Below, piece by piece: positions 9,838-18,921 of a stretch of 64,000 bases of DNA. The notes below the pieces were generated by a model. It saw only the letters and a program-made list of their open reading frames with translations, was not told the origin of the DNA and did not search any database. Each line of letters begins with the position of its first letter. Position 1 is the stretch's first letter. Source of the DNA: an uncultured Eubacteriales bacterium (GTDB lineage Bacteria; Bacillota; Clostridia; Christensenellales; Aristaeellaceae); contig CACYTF010000004.1 of assembly GCA_902777335.1 (NCBI GenBank), positions 34,059-98,058 on the forward strand, written 5' to 3'. Both the position numbers and the translations under genes were made by a program.

Positions 9838-10635
9838 TCACAGCGCCACCTGGGCAAATTCCAGGCCCCGCGGGCCGCGGACGAGGATATTGGCGTGGTC
9901 GAAGCCGCAGCTTCTGGCCAGCGCCGCCGCCCGGTCAAAGCCCTTGTCGAGCTCCGAAATGTGATGGGCGTCGGAGGAGATCACGATCTCGCCGCCCAGC
10001 TCCCGCAGCGCTTTCAGCATCGGCGCGCCGGGATAGAGCTTGCCCCAGTGGGCCTGCTTGGTGTTGATCTCCAGCGGCAGGTCCTCCCCCACCAGGTACT
10101 CGATGACCTCCCGGGCCGAGGCCAGGTAGGCGGGGTCCTCCTCGTCCACGAAGTGAAGGCTGTGGTTGTGCCGGGTCACCAGGTCGAAGTGGCCGATCCA
10201 GGCGCAGCTTCCGCGGTGGTAGGTCTCGGCGATCAGGCGAAAGTACGCCCGGCAGAGCTTCAGGCCGTCGCCGCCGAAGCCCTCGTTCAGCAGGCACAGC
10301 AGCTGCTCCTCCGACCAGTCCACCGCCAGGACCTGGTCGCCCGAGCGCATGTGGTGCACCGAGCCGATCAGGTACTCAAAGCCCGCCGGGCGCCTGTCGG
10401 GGTACATATTGTCCAGCTCGCCGCCCCGGAGGATGTCGATGCGGCCCCGGTACTTTTCCTGCAACCGCGTGATCTCCGCCAGGTACGCCGGCACGTCCAT
10501 CACCGGGTCGATGTCCACATGGCCGGAGAAGCCCAGGTGCTCAAAGCCCAGCTCTATCGCCCGCAGCACCATCTCCTCCGGGGTGCTGCGGCCGTCGCAG
10601 TACGTGGTGTGCGTGTGGTAATTTGCCTTCAGCAT
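9838..10635 (-). CDS. PHP-domain phosphatase, histidinol-phosphatase-like (HisK type)
   Basis: Metal-dependent phosphoesterase of the polymerase-and-histidinol-phosphatase family. Motif 1 is NYHTHTTYCDG with the paired histidines; LGFSGHVD, VHHM, IGHFDLV and SSDAHH carry the remaining metal ligands. At about 265 residues it matches the HisK-type histidinol-phosphatase, which removes phosphate in the penultimate step of histidine synthesis. No other his genes are present, so the substrate is inferred. The start MLKANYHTH is preferred because a GAGGGA site sits just upstream; longer in-frame starts lack one. Confidence 0.85.
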   Translation of the reverse strand: MLKANYHTHTTYCDGRSTPEEMVLRAIELGFEHLGFSGHVDIDPVMDVPAYLAEITRLQEKYRGRIDILRGGELDNMYPDRRPAGFEYLIGSVHHMRSGDQVLAVDWSEEQLLCLLNEGFGGDGLKLCRAYFRLIAETYHRGSCAWIGHFDLVTRHNHSLHFVDEEDPAYLASAREVIEYLVGEDLPLEINTKQAHWGKLYPGAPMLKALRELGGEIVISSDAHHISELDKGFDRAAALARSCGFDHANILVRGPRGLEFAQVAL

Positions 10636-10666
10636 GCGTTCCCTCATTATCTGTGTCATAGTATAA

Positions 10667-10695
10667 CACCCCATTTGCCGCCGGCAAATGGGGTG
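10667..10695 (-). terminator. Terminator of the large surface-protein gene
   Basis: 13-bp perfect arms CACCCCATTTGCC/GGCAAATGGGGTG with a 3-base loop, 18 bases downstream of the surface-protein stop. Confidence 0.75.
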
Positions 10696-10712
10696 CGGTT
10701 CAATTCCGATGC

Positions 10713-13700
10713 TCAGTCCGCCTCAATATCCAGGCCGACCGGCGCGTCTTCTTCGTCGCCGCCGATGACCAGGCCGTCCTCCGGCGCGCTGACGGCGTAG
10801 ACGCCGTCGGTGTTCAGCGGAACGCGGGCGTAGAGGATCTCATCCTTGGCGATGAACTCAGCGGGCGTGCGCAGGGACGTGTCCGCGTCCTCGGGCTCGT
10901 CAATGAGGGAGATGAAGACCGTCTCGGCGCCCTCGCCGACCTCGCGCACATCCTCGGTGGGCAGAATCAGTAGCTCCGCGCCCTCGGGATAGCAGCCCTC
11001 CGGCAGCTTCACGCCCACCGGCTTGGACGGCGCCTCTTCCCCGGCGTCGCCCTCGGGCTGCGCCTGGTTCAGCAGCGCCTCGTCCGGCTCCACCGGCGCG
11101 TACTCGCCCTCCTGGCCCACCGGCACGGCGCGGATGCGCACGCGATAGGGCGGAGCCAGCAGCGGGTTGCCCTCCAGCAGCGCCCGCTCACGGTCGGTCA
11201 GCTCCGTTTCGTCGATCTGCTGCACGCACACGTCGTAGAAGGCCACCTGCAGCGTCTCGGGCGCGAGGTCCAGTTCCGCCTCGTCGTCGACGGCCTCTAT
11301 GCCGTCCTCCGAGATCAGGCCTGTGCCGCCCTCACCCATGGCGTCGGCGTTCAGCACGATCTCGCTGACCAGCGAGGTCATCGGAATGTGCAGGTCCGCC
11401 TGCTCGAACGCGTAGACGATCTCCGTAAACTGCTTGTCCAGCAGGGTCTGCACCAGGGAGGCGCTCAGCCTCAGGTGCTGCTCGCCGTACTGCTCGCGGA
11501 TGCCGTCGGACAGGTACAGCTCCTCGCCGGTCTCTTCGTCCTTCAGCGGCTGGGGAATGACCGTCAGCACGCGGTTGCCGGGCTCGATCTCCTCGTCGAC
11601 GGTCGTGAACGCCTGTATGACGCCCGAGTCATTGAACAGCACCGCGCCGTAGTCGATCTCATCGACAATCAGGCTGCCGGCGTCCTCATCGCCCTTCTCG
11701 TCGTCTTCGGTGTCCAGATCGCTTTCATCGTCATCATCTTCATCGTCGTCTTCGTCGTCATCTTCGTCGTCTTCGTCATCGTCGTCTTCATCTTCGTCGT
11801 CGAAGAAGTCGTCGCCGTCCTCCAGATCCGAGTAGTCGGAGGGATTGAAGCCGCCGTGGGTGTAGGAGTCGCCGCTGCCCGTGCCACTGCCGGTACCGGT
11901 ACCGGTACCCGTACCCGTGCCGGTACCCGTGCCCGTGCCGGGATCGGTGGTGATCTTCAGAATTCTGAAGCTGGTTTCGCGTTCACCGGTAAAGTTGCCG
12001 ATGCCCTTCAGCACCACCTTGGCCGTGCCGGGCTCAATGTTGTCAGAGAATTTCACGGTAAAGTCGGTATCCTGCTTCAAGAGCAGCGTGCCGAAGCGCA
12101 GCGTGATCTCAGGCTCGACCTTGGAGCCGGTGTAGCGCTGGTTGCCGATGGTCATCAGGCCCACGTCGGTGCTGTTGATGGATTTGGCCTCTATGCTGAA
12201 GTACTCCTCCACCATCTCAACGGCGTAGTTCTGGCCGGCGTCTATGGTGCCCTGCACGATCTTGTACTTGCCCACGTCCTCGCCGCTCTCGCGGGACAGC
12301 CTGCCGGTGATGGTGTCGCCGGACAGCAGGCCCTTCACCTTGCCGGTGAAGTAGCTGGGATCCGCCGCGCCATAGACCTTCATCTGGCCCTCGGTGGGCG
12401 TGATCAGAAGCTCCTTGGGCGTGATCGTGGCGGGAATGGTGATGTCCTTGGTGGTATAGCGCTCCGCGTCATCGCCGCCGATGGTGAAGCTGACGGAGAC
12501 CTTCCGCTCGCCGCAATCGGGGCTGTCGTAGGCCGCGCGGATGCCGGTGAGGCGCACGTTTGCGTGGCCGGGCTGCGTGTCGCTGATCGTGAAGTCAGAT
12601 CCCTTCAGCGCCACGTTGCGGGTCTTGTCGTATACCTTGGTCAGGCCCGAACCGGTGTAGCTGATGTTCAGCGTGGTCACCACGATCTCTTCCTTCAGAC
12701 CGCAGCCGGTGCAGGCGCCGGACGCATACACGTGCTCGGTGACGTAGACGCCTTCCTTTTTCTTCTCCGGCGCCTTGCCGTTCCAGACGCCGCCGCAGGT
12801 GATGATCTTACCCGCGTAGAGCACGGCGCCGTCGTTATGAACGGTGCTCTGGTTGTTCAGCGTGTTCTCCGCCGTCACCTTCAGCGTGCCCTGGTTCTCG
12901 ACGGTCAGCTCATGGCCGGCGGACACGGTGAAATCGCAACCCAGGGTCAGGCTGCCGGAATTGACGGTGATGTCAGTGACCGCCATCGGAAGCTCCAGCT
13001 TGTAGGTGACTTCCTTCTCGTTGCCGTCCTTGTCCTTTTCCTTCACGGTGCGCTCGACGGTTTTCTTGCTCGTCAGCACGGAATCCAGATCCGTGCGCAG
13101 CACCAGGTTGACCAGCGCCTCGTCCTTCTTCAAAATGTCATCGCCGTAGCTCTCCAGGGAGTCGGGCAGCACCAGGGTCTGCAACAGCTCGCACCCCGCG
13201 AAGGCCTTGTCGCCGATGGTCCTGACGCCCTTGGGCAGCTCGATGCTGGTCAGCGTGGCGAACTTCTCAAACAGCTTGTCGCCGATGTGCGTCACCGGAT
13301 GCTTCTTGTCGATCAGCTCCGGAACCACCAGCTCGGTCACCGGCTTCTTGTCCTTGGTCTTGCTCGCGTCCTTCAGCGTGCACCCGACGAGGGTCAGCTC
13401 ATCCTTGTCGTTCATGCGATACTTATAGGTCGCCTGGTCGTCGGTGAACTCGCCGGGCGCGACGGTCAGCGTGCAGGTGGGCAGCGCCACCTTTTCGCCC
13501 AACTCGTTGCCGGCCTCTGTGGCCAGCGCGTCGGGGATGAACACATAGGTCCCGTCGCCGGAGCTCTTGCTGTACCCGGCGCAGGCCGCTTCGGACCAGG
13601 TCAGGGTCGCCTCGGCATAGGTCTTGTCCGCCAGCTTCACCTGAACGGTGGCCGGCATCAACTTCAGCACCTTCTTGATGCTGGGCGAATAGGTGAGGGA

Positions 13701-15266
13701 GATGCCCTCCAGCGCGCCGACCTCCACGATCTGCGCCTTCCACTTGGCGGTGTACTTCTGGTTGTTGTCCTTGTCGGTGGCGATATCCCATCCCATGAAC
13801 GTGAAGCCCTTGCGCACGGGATCCTTCACGTCCTTCAACGACAGGGTCTGGCCCACCGGCAGCACAACGGGTTCCATCTCGTTGCCGCCCACGGTGTCGA
13901 AGGTAATGGTGTAGGTCGGGGCCGCGGTGGGCTCGAGGGGCGGGATGGGCTCTTCCTTCGTGGTCTGGCACACCGTGCAGGTATAGGTCATTACGCCCGC
14001 TTCTCCTACGACGGCCTCCTTGGTCACCACGCCCTCGTTCCAGGTGTGCTCGGTCAGCTTCGCAAGCGTCTGCTCCTCAACGGTGGTCGGCGTCGTGCCC
14101 GCCTCGTCGGCAAACACCATCCCACACACGGAGCAGGCCCAGTAGGCGTTGTTGCCCGCTTCAGCGCAGGTCGGAGCCTTTGCTTCGACCTTGGTCAGCG
14201 TATGCGCCGCCAGCGGAAGCGTCTGGGCCTCCACCGTGGTCTCTGCCGTGCCCGCCTCGTCCGCAAAAACCTTTTGGCACACGGAGCAGGTCCAGTAGGC
14301 GTTGTTGCCCGCTGCTGTACATGTTGAGGCCTTCGCTTCGGTCTGGGTCAGCTGATGGCCCAGCGCGGGAATGACCTCGGTCTTCGTGTGTTCATTGTTG
14401 TTCTGGCAGGTATAGGTCTTTACGCCATCCGCCTCGCAGGTGGGCGCTGTCGTTACCGTGCCCTCGTCCCAGGCGTGGTTTTCCGAGTTGATCTCGGTCT
14501 CGGTTCCGTCGCTGATCTTGTTCCCGCAGGCCTTGCAATACGTGTCCCCGGTGTAGCCCTTTGCCGCGCAGGTGGCCGCCACCACGTTCTTTACCTCTGT
14601 CTCGCCTACATGGTTGGTTGCGTCTTTGGAAGTCTCCTCGCCGCTGCCGATCTTTTCACCGCAGCCCAGGCAATAGGTATCGCCCGTGTAGCCCTTTTCC
14701 ACACAGGTGGCTGTCCTTTTGTCCCTGACCTCTGTACCGCCCACGTGGTTGCCTGCGTCTTTGGAAGTCTCCTCGCCGCTGCCGATCTTTTCACCGCAAC
14801 CCAGGCAATAGGTATCGCCCGTGTAGCCCTTTTCCGCACAGGTGGCTGTCCTTTTGTCCCTGACCTCTGTACCGCCCACGTGGTTGGTTGCGTCTTTGGA
14901 AGTCTCCTCGCCGCTGCCGATCTTTTCACCGCAGCCCAGGCAATAGGTATCGCCCGTGTAGCCCTTTTCCGCACAGGTGGCTGTCCTTTGGTTCTTGACC
15001 TCTGTATCGCCATCATGCTTCTCTTTATTCAGGCCAAGCTTCTCCTCGCCTTTGGCTTGACATATTGAACAAGTATAGGTTTTCACGCCTTCCACATGGC
15101 AGTTCGCTTCTGTCGTTACTGTGCCTTCTCCCCAGTCATGCGTGCATTCCGGATCATTGCCAGCTTCAACAACAGTTATTTCCGCCACCGCCGTCACAGC
15201 GCACGCCAGCAACAGAGCGCATACCAGCGCCATCCAAACCAAGCCAAACCGAATCTTTCTGTTCAT
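10713..15266 (-). CDS. Large secreted multi-domain surface protein
   Basis: About 1517 residues. A signal peptide (1-30, FGLVWMALVCALLLACAVTA) is followed by CxxC-containing 45-residue repeats (about 35-260; three nearly identical), a second CxxC repeat type (YWTCSVCQKVFADEAGT, about 300-420), an InlB-type beta-grasp repeat (TITFDTVGGNE...GFTFMGWD, about 455-505), a BspA-like leucine-rich segment (about 640-720), an MBG/YDG-type module (ITPTEGQMKVYGAADPSYFTG), a glycine-threonine linker, a long Asp/Glu tract (about 1130-1185) and an acidic C-terminal domain. No LPXTG motif or S-layer homology domain is seen, so anchoring is unclear. ATG 15266 has AGGAGG 7 bases upstream. Adhesion or matrix function is likely but unproven. 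Confidence 0.85.
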   Translation of the reverse strand: MNRKIRFGLVWMALVCALLLACAVTAVAEITVVEAGNDPECTHDWGEGTVTTEANCHVEGVKTYTCSICQAKGEEKLGLNKEKHDGDTEVKNQRTATCAEKGYTGDTYCLGCGEKIGSGEETSKDATNHVGGTEVRDKRTATCAEKGYTGDTYCLGCGEKIGSGEETSKDAGNHVGGTEVRDKRTATCVEKGYTGDTYCLGCGEKIGSGEETSKDATNHVGETEVKNVVAATCAAKGYTGDTYCKACGNKISDGTETEINSENHAWDEGTVTTAPTCEADGVKTYTCQNNNEHTKTEVIPALGHQLTQTEAKASTCTAAGNNAYWTCSVCQKVFADEAGTAETTVEAQTLPLAAHTLTKVEAKAPTCAEAGNNAYWACSVCGMVFADEAGTTPTTVEEQTLAKLTEHTWNEGVVTKEAVVGEAGVMTYTCTVCQTTKEEPIPPLEPTAAPTYTITFDTVGGNEMEPVVLPVGQTLSLKDVKDPVRKGFTFMGWDIATDKDNNQKYTAKWKAQIVEVGALEGISLTYSPSIKKVLKLMPATVQVKLADKTYAEATLTWSEAACAGYSKSSGDGTYVFIPDALATEAGNELGEKVALPTCTLTVAPGEFTDDQATYKYRMNDKDELTLVGCTLKDASKTKDKKPVTELVVPELIDKKHPVTHIGDKLFEKFATLTSIELPKGVRTIGDKAFAGCELLQTLVLPDSLESYGDDILKKDEALVNLVLRTDLDSVLTSKKTVERTVKEKDKDGNEKEVTYKLELPMAVTDITVNSGSLTLGCDFTVSAGHELTVENQGTLKVTAENTLNNQSTVHNDGAVLYAGKIITCGGVWNGKAPEKKKEGVYVTEHVYASGACTGCGLKEEIVVTTLNISYTGSGLTKVYDKTRNVALKGSDFTISDTQPGHANVRLTGIRAAYDSPDCGERKVSVSFTIGGDDAERYTTKDITIPATITPKELLITPTEGQMKVYGAADPSYFTGKVKGLLSGDTITGRLSRESGEDVGKYKIVQGTIDAGQNYAVEMVEEYFSIEAKSINSTDVGLMTIGNQRYTGSKVEPEITLRFGTLLLKQDTDFTVKFSDNIEPGTAKVVLKGIGNFTGERETSFRILKITTDPGTGTGTGTGTGTGTGTGSGTGSGDSYTHGGFNPSDYSDLEDGDDFFDDEDEDDDDEDDEDDDEDDDEDDDDESDLDTEDDEKGDEDAGSLIVDEIDYGAVLFNDSGVIQAFTTVDEEIEPGNRVLTVIPQPLKDEETGEELYLSDGIREQYGEQHLRLSASLVQTLLDKQFTEIVYAFEQADLHIPMTSLVSEIVLNADAMGEGGTGLISEDGIEAVDDEAELDLAPETLQVAFYDVCVQQIDETELTDRERALLEGNPLLAPPYRVRIRAVPVGQEGEYAPVEPDEALLNQAQPEGDAGEEAPSKPVGVKLPEGCYPEGAELLILPTEDVREVGEGAETVFISLIDEPEDADTSLRTPAEFIAKDEILYARVPLNTDGVYAVSAPEDGLVIGGDEEDAPVGLDIEAD
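11700..11815 (-). repeat. Acidic low-complexity coding tract
   Basis: GAT/GAC/GAA-rich triplet repeats inside the surface-protein gene, encoding a run of more than 40 mainly Asp and Glu residues. Confidence 0.85.
11878..11942 (-). repeat. Hexanucleotide repeat encoding a Gly-Thr linker
   Basis: About ten copies of a GGTACC/GGTACG/GGCACG-type 6-mer within the surface-protein gene. Slippage by whole units would keep the frame and change linker length. Confidence 0.8.
14587..15003 (-). repeat. 135-bp near-identical direct repeats within the surface-protein gene
   Basis: Three consecutive units of 135 bases (45 codons), differing at few positions, encode GYTGDTYCLGCGEKIGSGEE modules. A fourth, more diverged unit lies on the downstream coding side. 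High DNA identity suggests recent duplication. Confidence 0.85.
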
Positions 15267-15589
15267 GGGCAACCTCCTGAATCATCACAAGGTGAAATGT
15301 ACCTATTACTTATATAGAGAGATACCTAATCGGGCTTCTATTCTACTTTCCCGGCCTGTTTTCCTGCCGGCCCATGGCTTTGACGGCAAATAACCAATAT
15401 TTGTTCCCGGTTTGCCGCATTTTTCGCACAATTGGGCGCGTCACGGCGCATTAAATTTCACGATACCGTCGAAAACACGGCCCCAGCCCCTTGATTTTTG
15501 AGGGAATACCGGTTAAGATAATATTGTGATAGATATCTGCATGGTTCGAAAACGATTTAGCCGTGTATGAAAATGAGGAGGAAGCGCCT
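15267..15589. other. Divergent intergenic region
   Basis: 323 bases between the surface protein and the GH94 gene. It holds one recognisable promoter, towards GH94 (see 15491-15519). No RNA gene or repeat was seen, and no clear promoter for the surface protein. Confidence 0.6.
15491..15519 (+). promoter_or_regulatory. Promoter of the GH94 gene
   Basis: TTGATT (15491-15496), a 17-base spacer and TAAGAT (15514-15519), about 70 bases before the start codon. Confidence 0.6.
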
Positions 15590-18022
15590 ATGGAATACGG
15601 ACACTTTGACGACCTGGCGCGGGAATACGTCATCACCCGCCCGGACACCCCCTCGCCCTGGATCAACTACCTGGGCAGCGAAGCATTCTTCACGCTGATG
15701 AGCAACACCGGCGGCGGCTACAGCTTCTACAAGGACGCCCGCATGCTGCGCATCACCCGCTACCGCTACAACAACGTGCCCACCGACGCCGGCGGCCAGT
15801 ACTTCTACATCAACGACGGCGGCAGCGTGTGGACCCCGGGCTGGATGCCCGTGAAGGCCGAGCTGGACGCCTATGAGTGCCGCCACGGCCTGGGCTACAC
15901 GAAGATCAGCGGCACAAAGGCCGGTCTGAAGGCCGAGCAGCTGTCCTTCGTGCCCCGCGGCACCAACGCGCTGGTCACCCGCGTGCGCCTGACCAACGAG
16001 AGCGCCGAGGAGAAGAAGGTGTCGCTGTACAGCTTCGTGGAGTTCTGCCTGTGGAACGCCCAGGACGACTCCACCAACTTCCAGCGCAACTTCTCCACCG
16101 GCGAGGTGGAGATCGAGGGCAGCGCCATCTACCACAAGACCGAGTACCGCGAGCGCCGCAACCACTTCGCCGTGTACGCGGTGAACGCGCCCATCGACGG
16201 CTTCGACACCGACCGCGCGTCCTTCCTGGGCTACTACAACGGCTTCGGCGAGCCGCAGGTGCCCCTGGCCGATCAGAGCAACAACAGCGTGGCCAGCGGC
16301 TTCTCCCCCATCGCCAGCCACTGCCTGCGCCGCGCGCTGAAGGCCGGCGAGAGCGTCAGCTTTATATTCGTGCTGGGCTACTGCGAGAACCCGCAGGACG
16401 AGAAGTTCATCGCGCCCAACGTGATCAACAAGGCCCCGGCCTACGCGCTGCTGGACATGTTCAAGACCGACGAGCAGTTCGACGCCGCCTTCGCCACGCT
16501 GAACGCCTACTGGACGGAGCTGCTCTCCTCGTTCCAGGTGGACAGCGGCGACATCCGCGTGGACCGCATGGCCGGCCTGTGGAACCAGTACCAGTGCATG
16601 GTGACCTTCAACATGTCGCGCTCGGCCAGCTACTATGAGTCCGGCATCGGCCGCGGCATGGGCTTCCGCGATTCCACCCAGGACCTGCTGGGCTTCGTGC
16701 ACCTGATCCCGGCCCGCGCCCGCGAGCGCATCCTGGACATCGCCGCCACCCAGTTCCCGGACGGCAGCGCCTATCACCAGTACCAGCCGCTGACCAAGCG
16801 GGGCAACAACGACATCGGCTCCGGCTTCAACGACGACCCGCTGTGGCTGATCTTCGGCGTGGCCGCCTATGTGAAGGAGACCGGCGACCTGTCCATACTG
16901 AAGGAAATGGTGCCCTTCGACAACGACGAGAGCCTGGCCCAGCCGCTGATGGAGCACCTGCGCCGCAGCTTCCACTACACGCTGGAGCACCGCGGCCCCC
17001 ACGGCCTGCCGCTGATCGGCCGCGCCGACTGGAACGACTGCCTGAACCTGAACTGCTTCTCCAACACCCCGGGCGAGAGCTTCCAGACCACCGAGAACAA
17101 CGAATCCGGCACCGCCGAATCCCCGTTCATCGCGGGCATGTTCGCCGGCGTCTGCCCGGACTACGAGGTGCTGTGCCGGCTGTACGGCTGGACGGACGAG
17201 GCCGAGCAGGTGCCCGGCTGGCACCGCGAGATGGAGCAGGCCATACTGACCCACGCCTGGGACGGCGAGTGGTTCCTGCGCGCCTATGACGCGCTGGGCA
17301 ACAAGGTGGGCAGCAACGAGTGCGACGAAGGCAAGATCTACATCGAGCCCCAGGGCTTCATCGTGATGAGCGGCGTGGGCGTGAAGGAGGGCTACGCCCA
17401 GAAGGCCATGGATTCCGTGTTCAAGCACCTGGTCAGCAAGCACGGCGTGGCCATACTCACCCCGCCTTACACCCGGTACCACCTGGAGCTGGGCGAGATC
17501 AGCTCCTATCCGCCGGGATACAAGGAGAACGGCGGCATCTTCTGCCACAACAACCCGTGGATCGTGCTGGCGCTGGCGAAGCTGGGCCACGGCGGCCAGG
17601 CCTTCGACATCTACCGCCGCACCTGCCCCACCTGGATCGAGGACCAGAAGCTGCACTACACCGAGCCCTACGTGTACAGCCAGATGGTGGCCGGCCCCTA
17701 CGCGCCGAACTTCGGCCAGGCCAAGAACAGCTGGCTGACCGGCACCGCCGCCTGGACCTTCTACACCATCAGCCAGGCCATACTGGGCGTCAAGCCGGAC
17801 TACGACGGCCTGATGATCGACCCGTGCCTGCCCAAGGAGCTGACCGACCTGAAGCTGGTCCGCAAGTTCCGCGGCAGCACCTACAACATCCACATCGTGA
17901 ACAAGGCCGGCGACGAGAAGGGCAAGCTGACCCTCACCGTGGACGGCAAGCCCGTGGACGGCAGCGTGATCCCCGCCGACAAGACCCCCGCGACCCACCA
18001 GGTCGAGGCGGTGCTGGCGTAA
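15590..18022 (+). CDS. GH94 disaccharide phosphorylase, cellobiose phosphorylase-like
   Basis: Cytoplasmic inverting phosphorylase that splits a beta-linked disaccharide with inorganic phosphate, giving a sugar 1-phosphate and free sugar and saving ATP. The 810 residues match cellobiose phosphorylase length. An N-terminal beta-sandwich (1-280) starts YGHFDDLAREYVITRPDTP; a linker precedes the (alpha/alpha)6 barrel, which holds FNMSRSASYYESGIGRGMGF and the catalytic-acid motif RADWNDCLNLN (the Asp of DWND); a C-terminal beta-jelly-roll includes the phosphate-site region. ATG 15590 has GAGGAGG 7 bases upstream. It has no adjacent sugar transporter. Cellobiose is the most likely substrate, but related beta-glucosides cannot be excluded. 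Confidence 0.93.
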   Translation: MEYGHFDDLAREYVITRPDTPSPWINYLGSEAFFTLMSNTGGGYSFYKDARMLRITRYRYNNVPTDAGGQYFYINDGGSVWTPGWMPVKAELDAYECRHGLGYTKISGTKAGLKAEQLSFVPRGTNALVTRVRLTNESAEEKKVSLYSFVEFCLWNAQDDSTNFQRNFSTGEVEIEGSAIYHKTEYRERRNHFAVYAVNAPIDGFDTDRASFLGYYNGFGEPQVPLADQSNNSVASGFSPIASHCLRRALKAGESVSFIFVLGYCENPQDEKFIAPNVINKAPAYALLDMFKTDEQFDAAFATLNAYWTELLSSFQVDSGDIRVDRMAGLWNQYQCMVTFNMSRSASYYESGIGRGMGFRDSTQDLLGFVHLIPARARERILDIAATQFPDGSAYHQYQPLTKRGNNDIGSGFNDDPLWLIFGVAAYVKETGDLSILKEMVPFDNDESLAQPLMEHLRRSFHYTLEHRGPHGLPLIGRADWNDCLNLNCFSNTPGESFQTTENNESGTAESPFIAGMFAGVCPDYEVLCRLYGWTDEAEQVPGWHREMEQAILTHAWDGEWFLRAYDALGNKVGSNECDEGKIYIEPQGFIVMSGVGVKEGYAQKAMDSVFKHLVSKHGVAILTPPYTRYHLELGEISSYPPGYKENGGIFCHNNPWIVLALAKLGHGGQAFDIYRRTCPTWIEDQKLHYTEPYVYSQMVAGPYAPNFGQAKNSWLTGTAAWTFYTISQAILGVKPDYDGLMIDPCLPKELTDLKLVRKFRGSTYNIHIVNKAGDEKGKLTLTVDGKPVDGSVIPADKTPATHQVEAVLA

Positions 18023-18037
18023 GCGCTCCTGCCATGA

Positions 18038-18078
18038 CAAGGGGCTTCCTGCTCAACATGCGGGAAGCCCTCTTGTTA
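18038..18078 (+). terminator. Terminator of the GH94 gene
   Basis: Imperfect hairpin AAGGGGCTTCC / GGGAAGCCCTC followed by TTGTTAT, starting 16 bases after the stop. Confidence 0.7.
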
Positions 18079-18133
18079 TAGGTTTTACCAGATTTTCTGA
18101 ATCTGCGGATAACCTGCCCATATGTTCTCAGAC

Positions 18134-18176
18134 GGGACATTGGGGACGGTTCTGCTGTGTCTGTCCCCAGTGTCCC
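18134..18176. repeat. REP palindrome, 3' side of the deleted transposase
   Basis: Stem GGGACA(T)TGGGGACGG / CTGTCCCCAGTGTCCC around the loop TTCTGCTGTGT. It ends 3 bases before the stop codon of the minus-strand transposase copy. Confidence 0.85.
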
Positions 18177-18178
18177 AT

Positions 18179-18742
18179 TCAGCCTCCCAGCGCCCGATAG
18201 ACCACCTTCCGGTTGTATCCCGTGATTCTGCCGATTTGCGCGATGTTGACGCCCTCCTGATAGAGCATTCGGAAGATTGCCTCCCGTTCATTCTTTGCCA
18301 GTCTTTGAATCTCCGAGGCGGATGCGCAACCCGAAAACGCCAGCATCGCCGCTTTTGCCTCTTCATCTGTCTTGGGAAAGCCTGGCTCTTCGATTTCAAT
18401 AAACCGATCCTCGTTCTCCTGTTCCGTGAACGCCTTCAGCTGATCCCTTGGCATGATGCCCAGAACAAATCCGGTATCTGTCAAGGCATCGTGCCCATTC
18501 AGGTACGCTCTGTAGCTGCTTCCCGGATAATCCTCCGGTTTTGCGCAAAGCCCCGCCTTGACCGGGTTGCGATGAATGTATCGCAGCGCCATGAGCAGAT
18601 ACGCGTCATCCTCAATCGGCTCGCTTCTGAACCGATCCTGATAGAGATGCCCCACCCGCTTGTACTGATAGTTGATCCCCCGGATCATAACGTGATAGAC
18701 TCCCGATCCAGACAACTCCCTGGCCTGCCTTGCCATACCCAT
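18179..18742 (-). pseudogene. REP-associated tyrosine transposase with in-frame loss of the HUH domain
   Basis: About 187 residues, closely similar to the full copy at 28180-28995. Both begin with ...GVYHVMIRGINYQ and share ALRYIHRNPVKA (the likely catalytic tyrosine helix), LTDTGFVLGI, FTEQENEDRFI and the C-terminal helix-turn-helix NIAQIGRITGY. Exactly 84 codons between NYQ and YKRVGHL are missing, taking away the GNHVHLLI metal-binding HUH motif. The frame stays open with no stop. The protein cannot be a normal nuclease but might still bind REP DNA. It is bracketed by palindromes at 18134-18176 and 18808-18908 in opposite orientation, so it looks like a decayed mobile unit. Confidence 0.85.
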
Positions 18743-18807
18743 CACCTCTGTTTGCTTTCCTATCCTGTATTGTACATCACGAATCTTAACACGTCAATAA
18801 AAAAAGT

Positions 18808-18848
18808 GGACACTGGGGACAGACACACCAGAACCGTCCCCAATGTCC
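18808..18848. repeat. REP palindrome (first of tandem pair)
   Basis: Core GGGGACAG...ACCGTCCCC with outer GGACACT/AATGTCC arms; loop ACACACCAGA. Inverted relative to the copy at 18134. Preceded by GTCAATAAAAAAAGT. Confidence 0.85.
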
Positions 18849-18866
18849 CCCGTCAATAAAAAAAGT

Positions 18867-18908
18867 GGACACCGGGGACAGACACACCAGAACCGTCCCC
18901 GATGTCCC
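18867..18908. repeat. REP palindrome (second of tandem pair)
   Basis: Near-identical copy of the preceding palindrome, including the GTCAATAAAAAAAGT leader, at a 59-base period. Confidence 0.85.
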
Positions 18909-18921
18909 CCGAGATGATGGC

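Noticed and set aside
14587..15003. Regular direct repeats resembling a CRISPR array
   Set aside because: The units are 135 bases, in frame, and code for protein modules with no spacers between them.
18808..18908. REP pair as a simple terminator
   Set aside because: Hairpin strength fits, but the same units occur in tandem and beside transposases, lack T-runs and include conserved loops, so a repeat element explains more.
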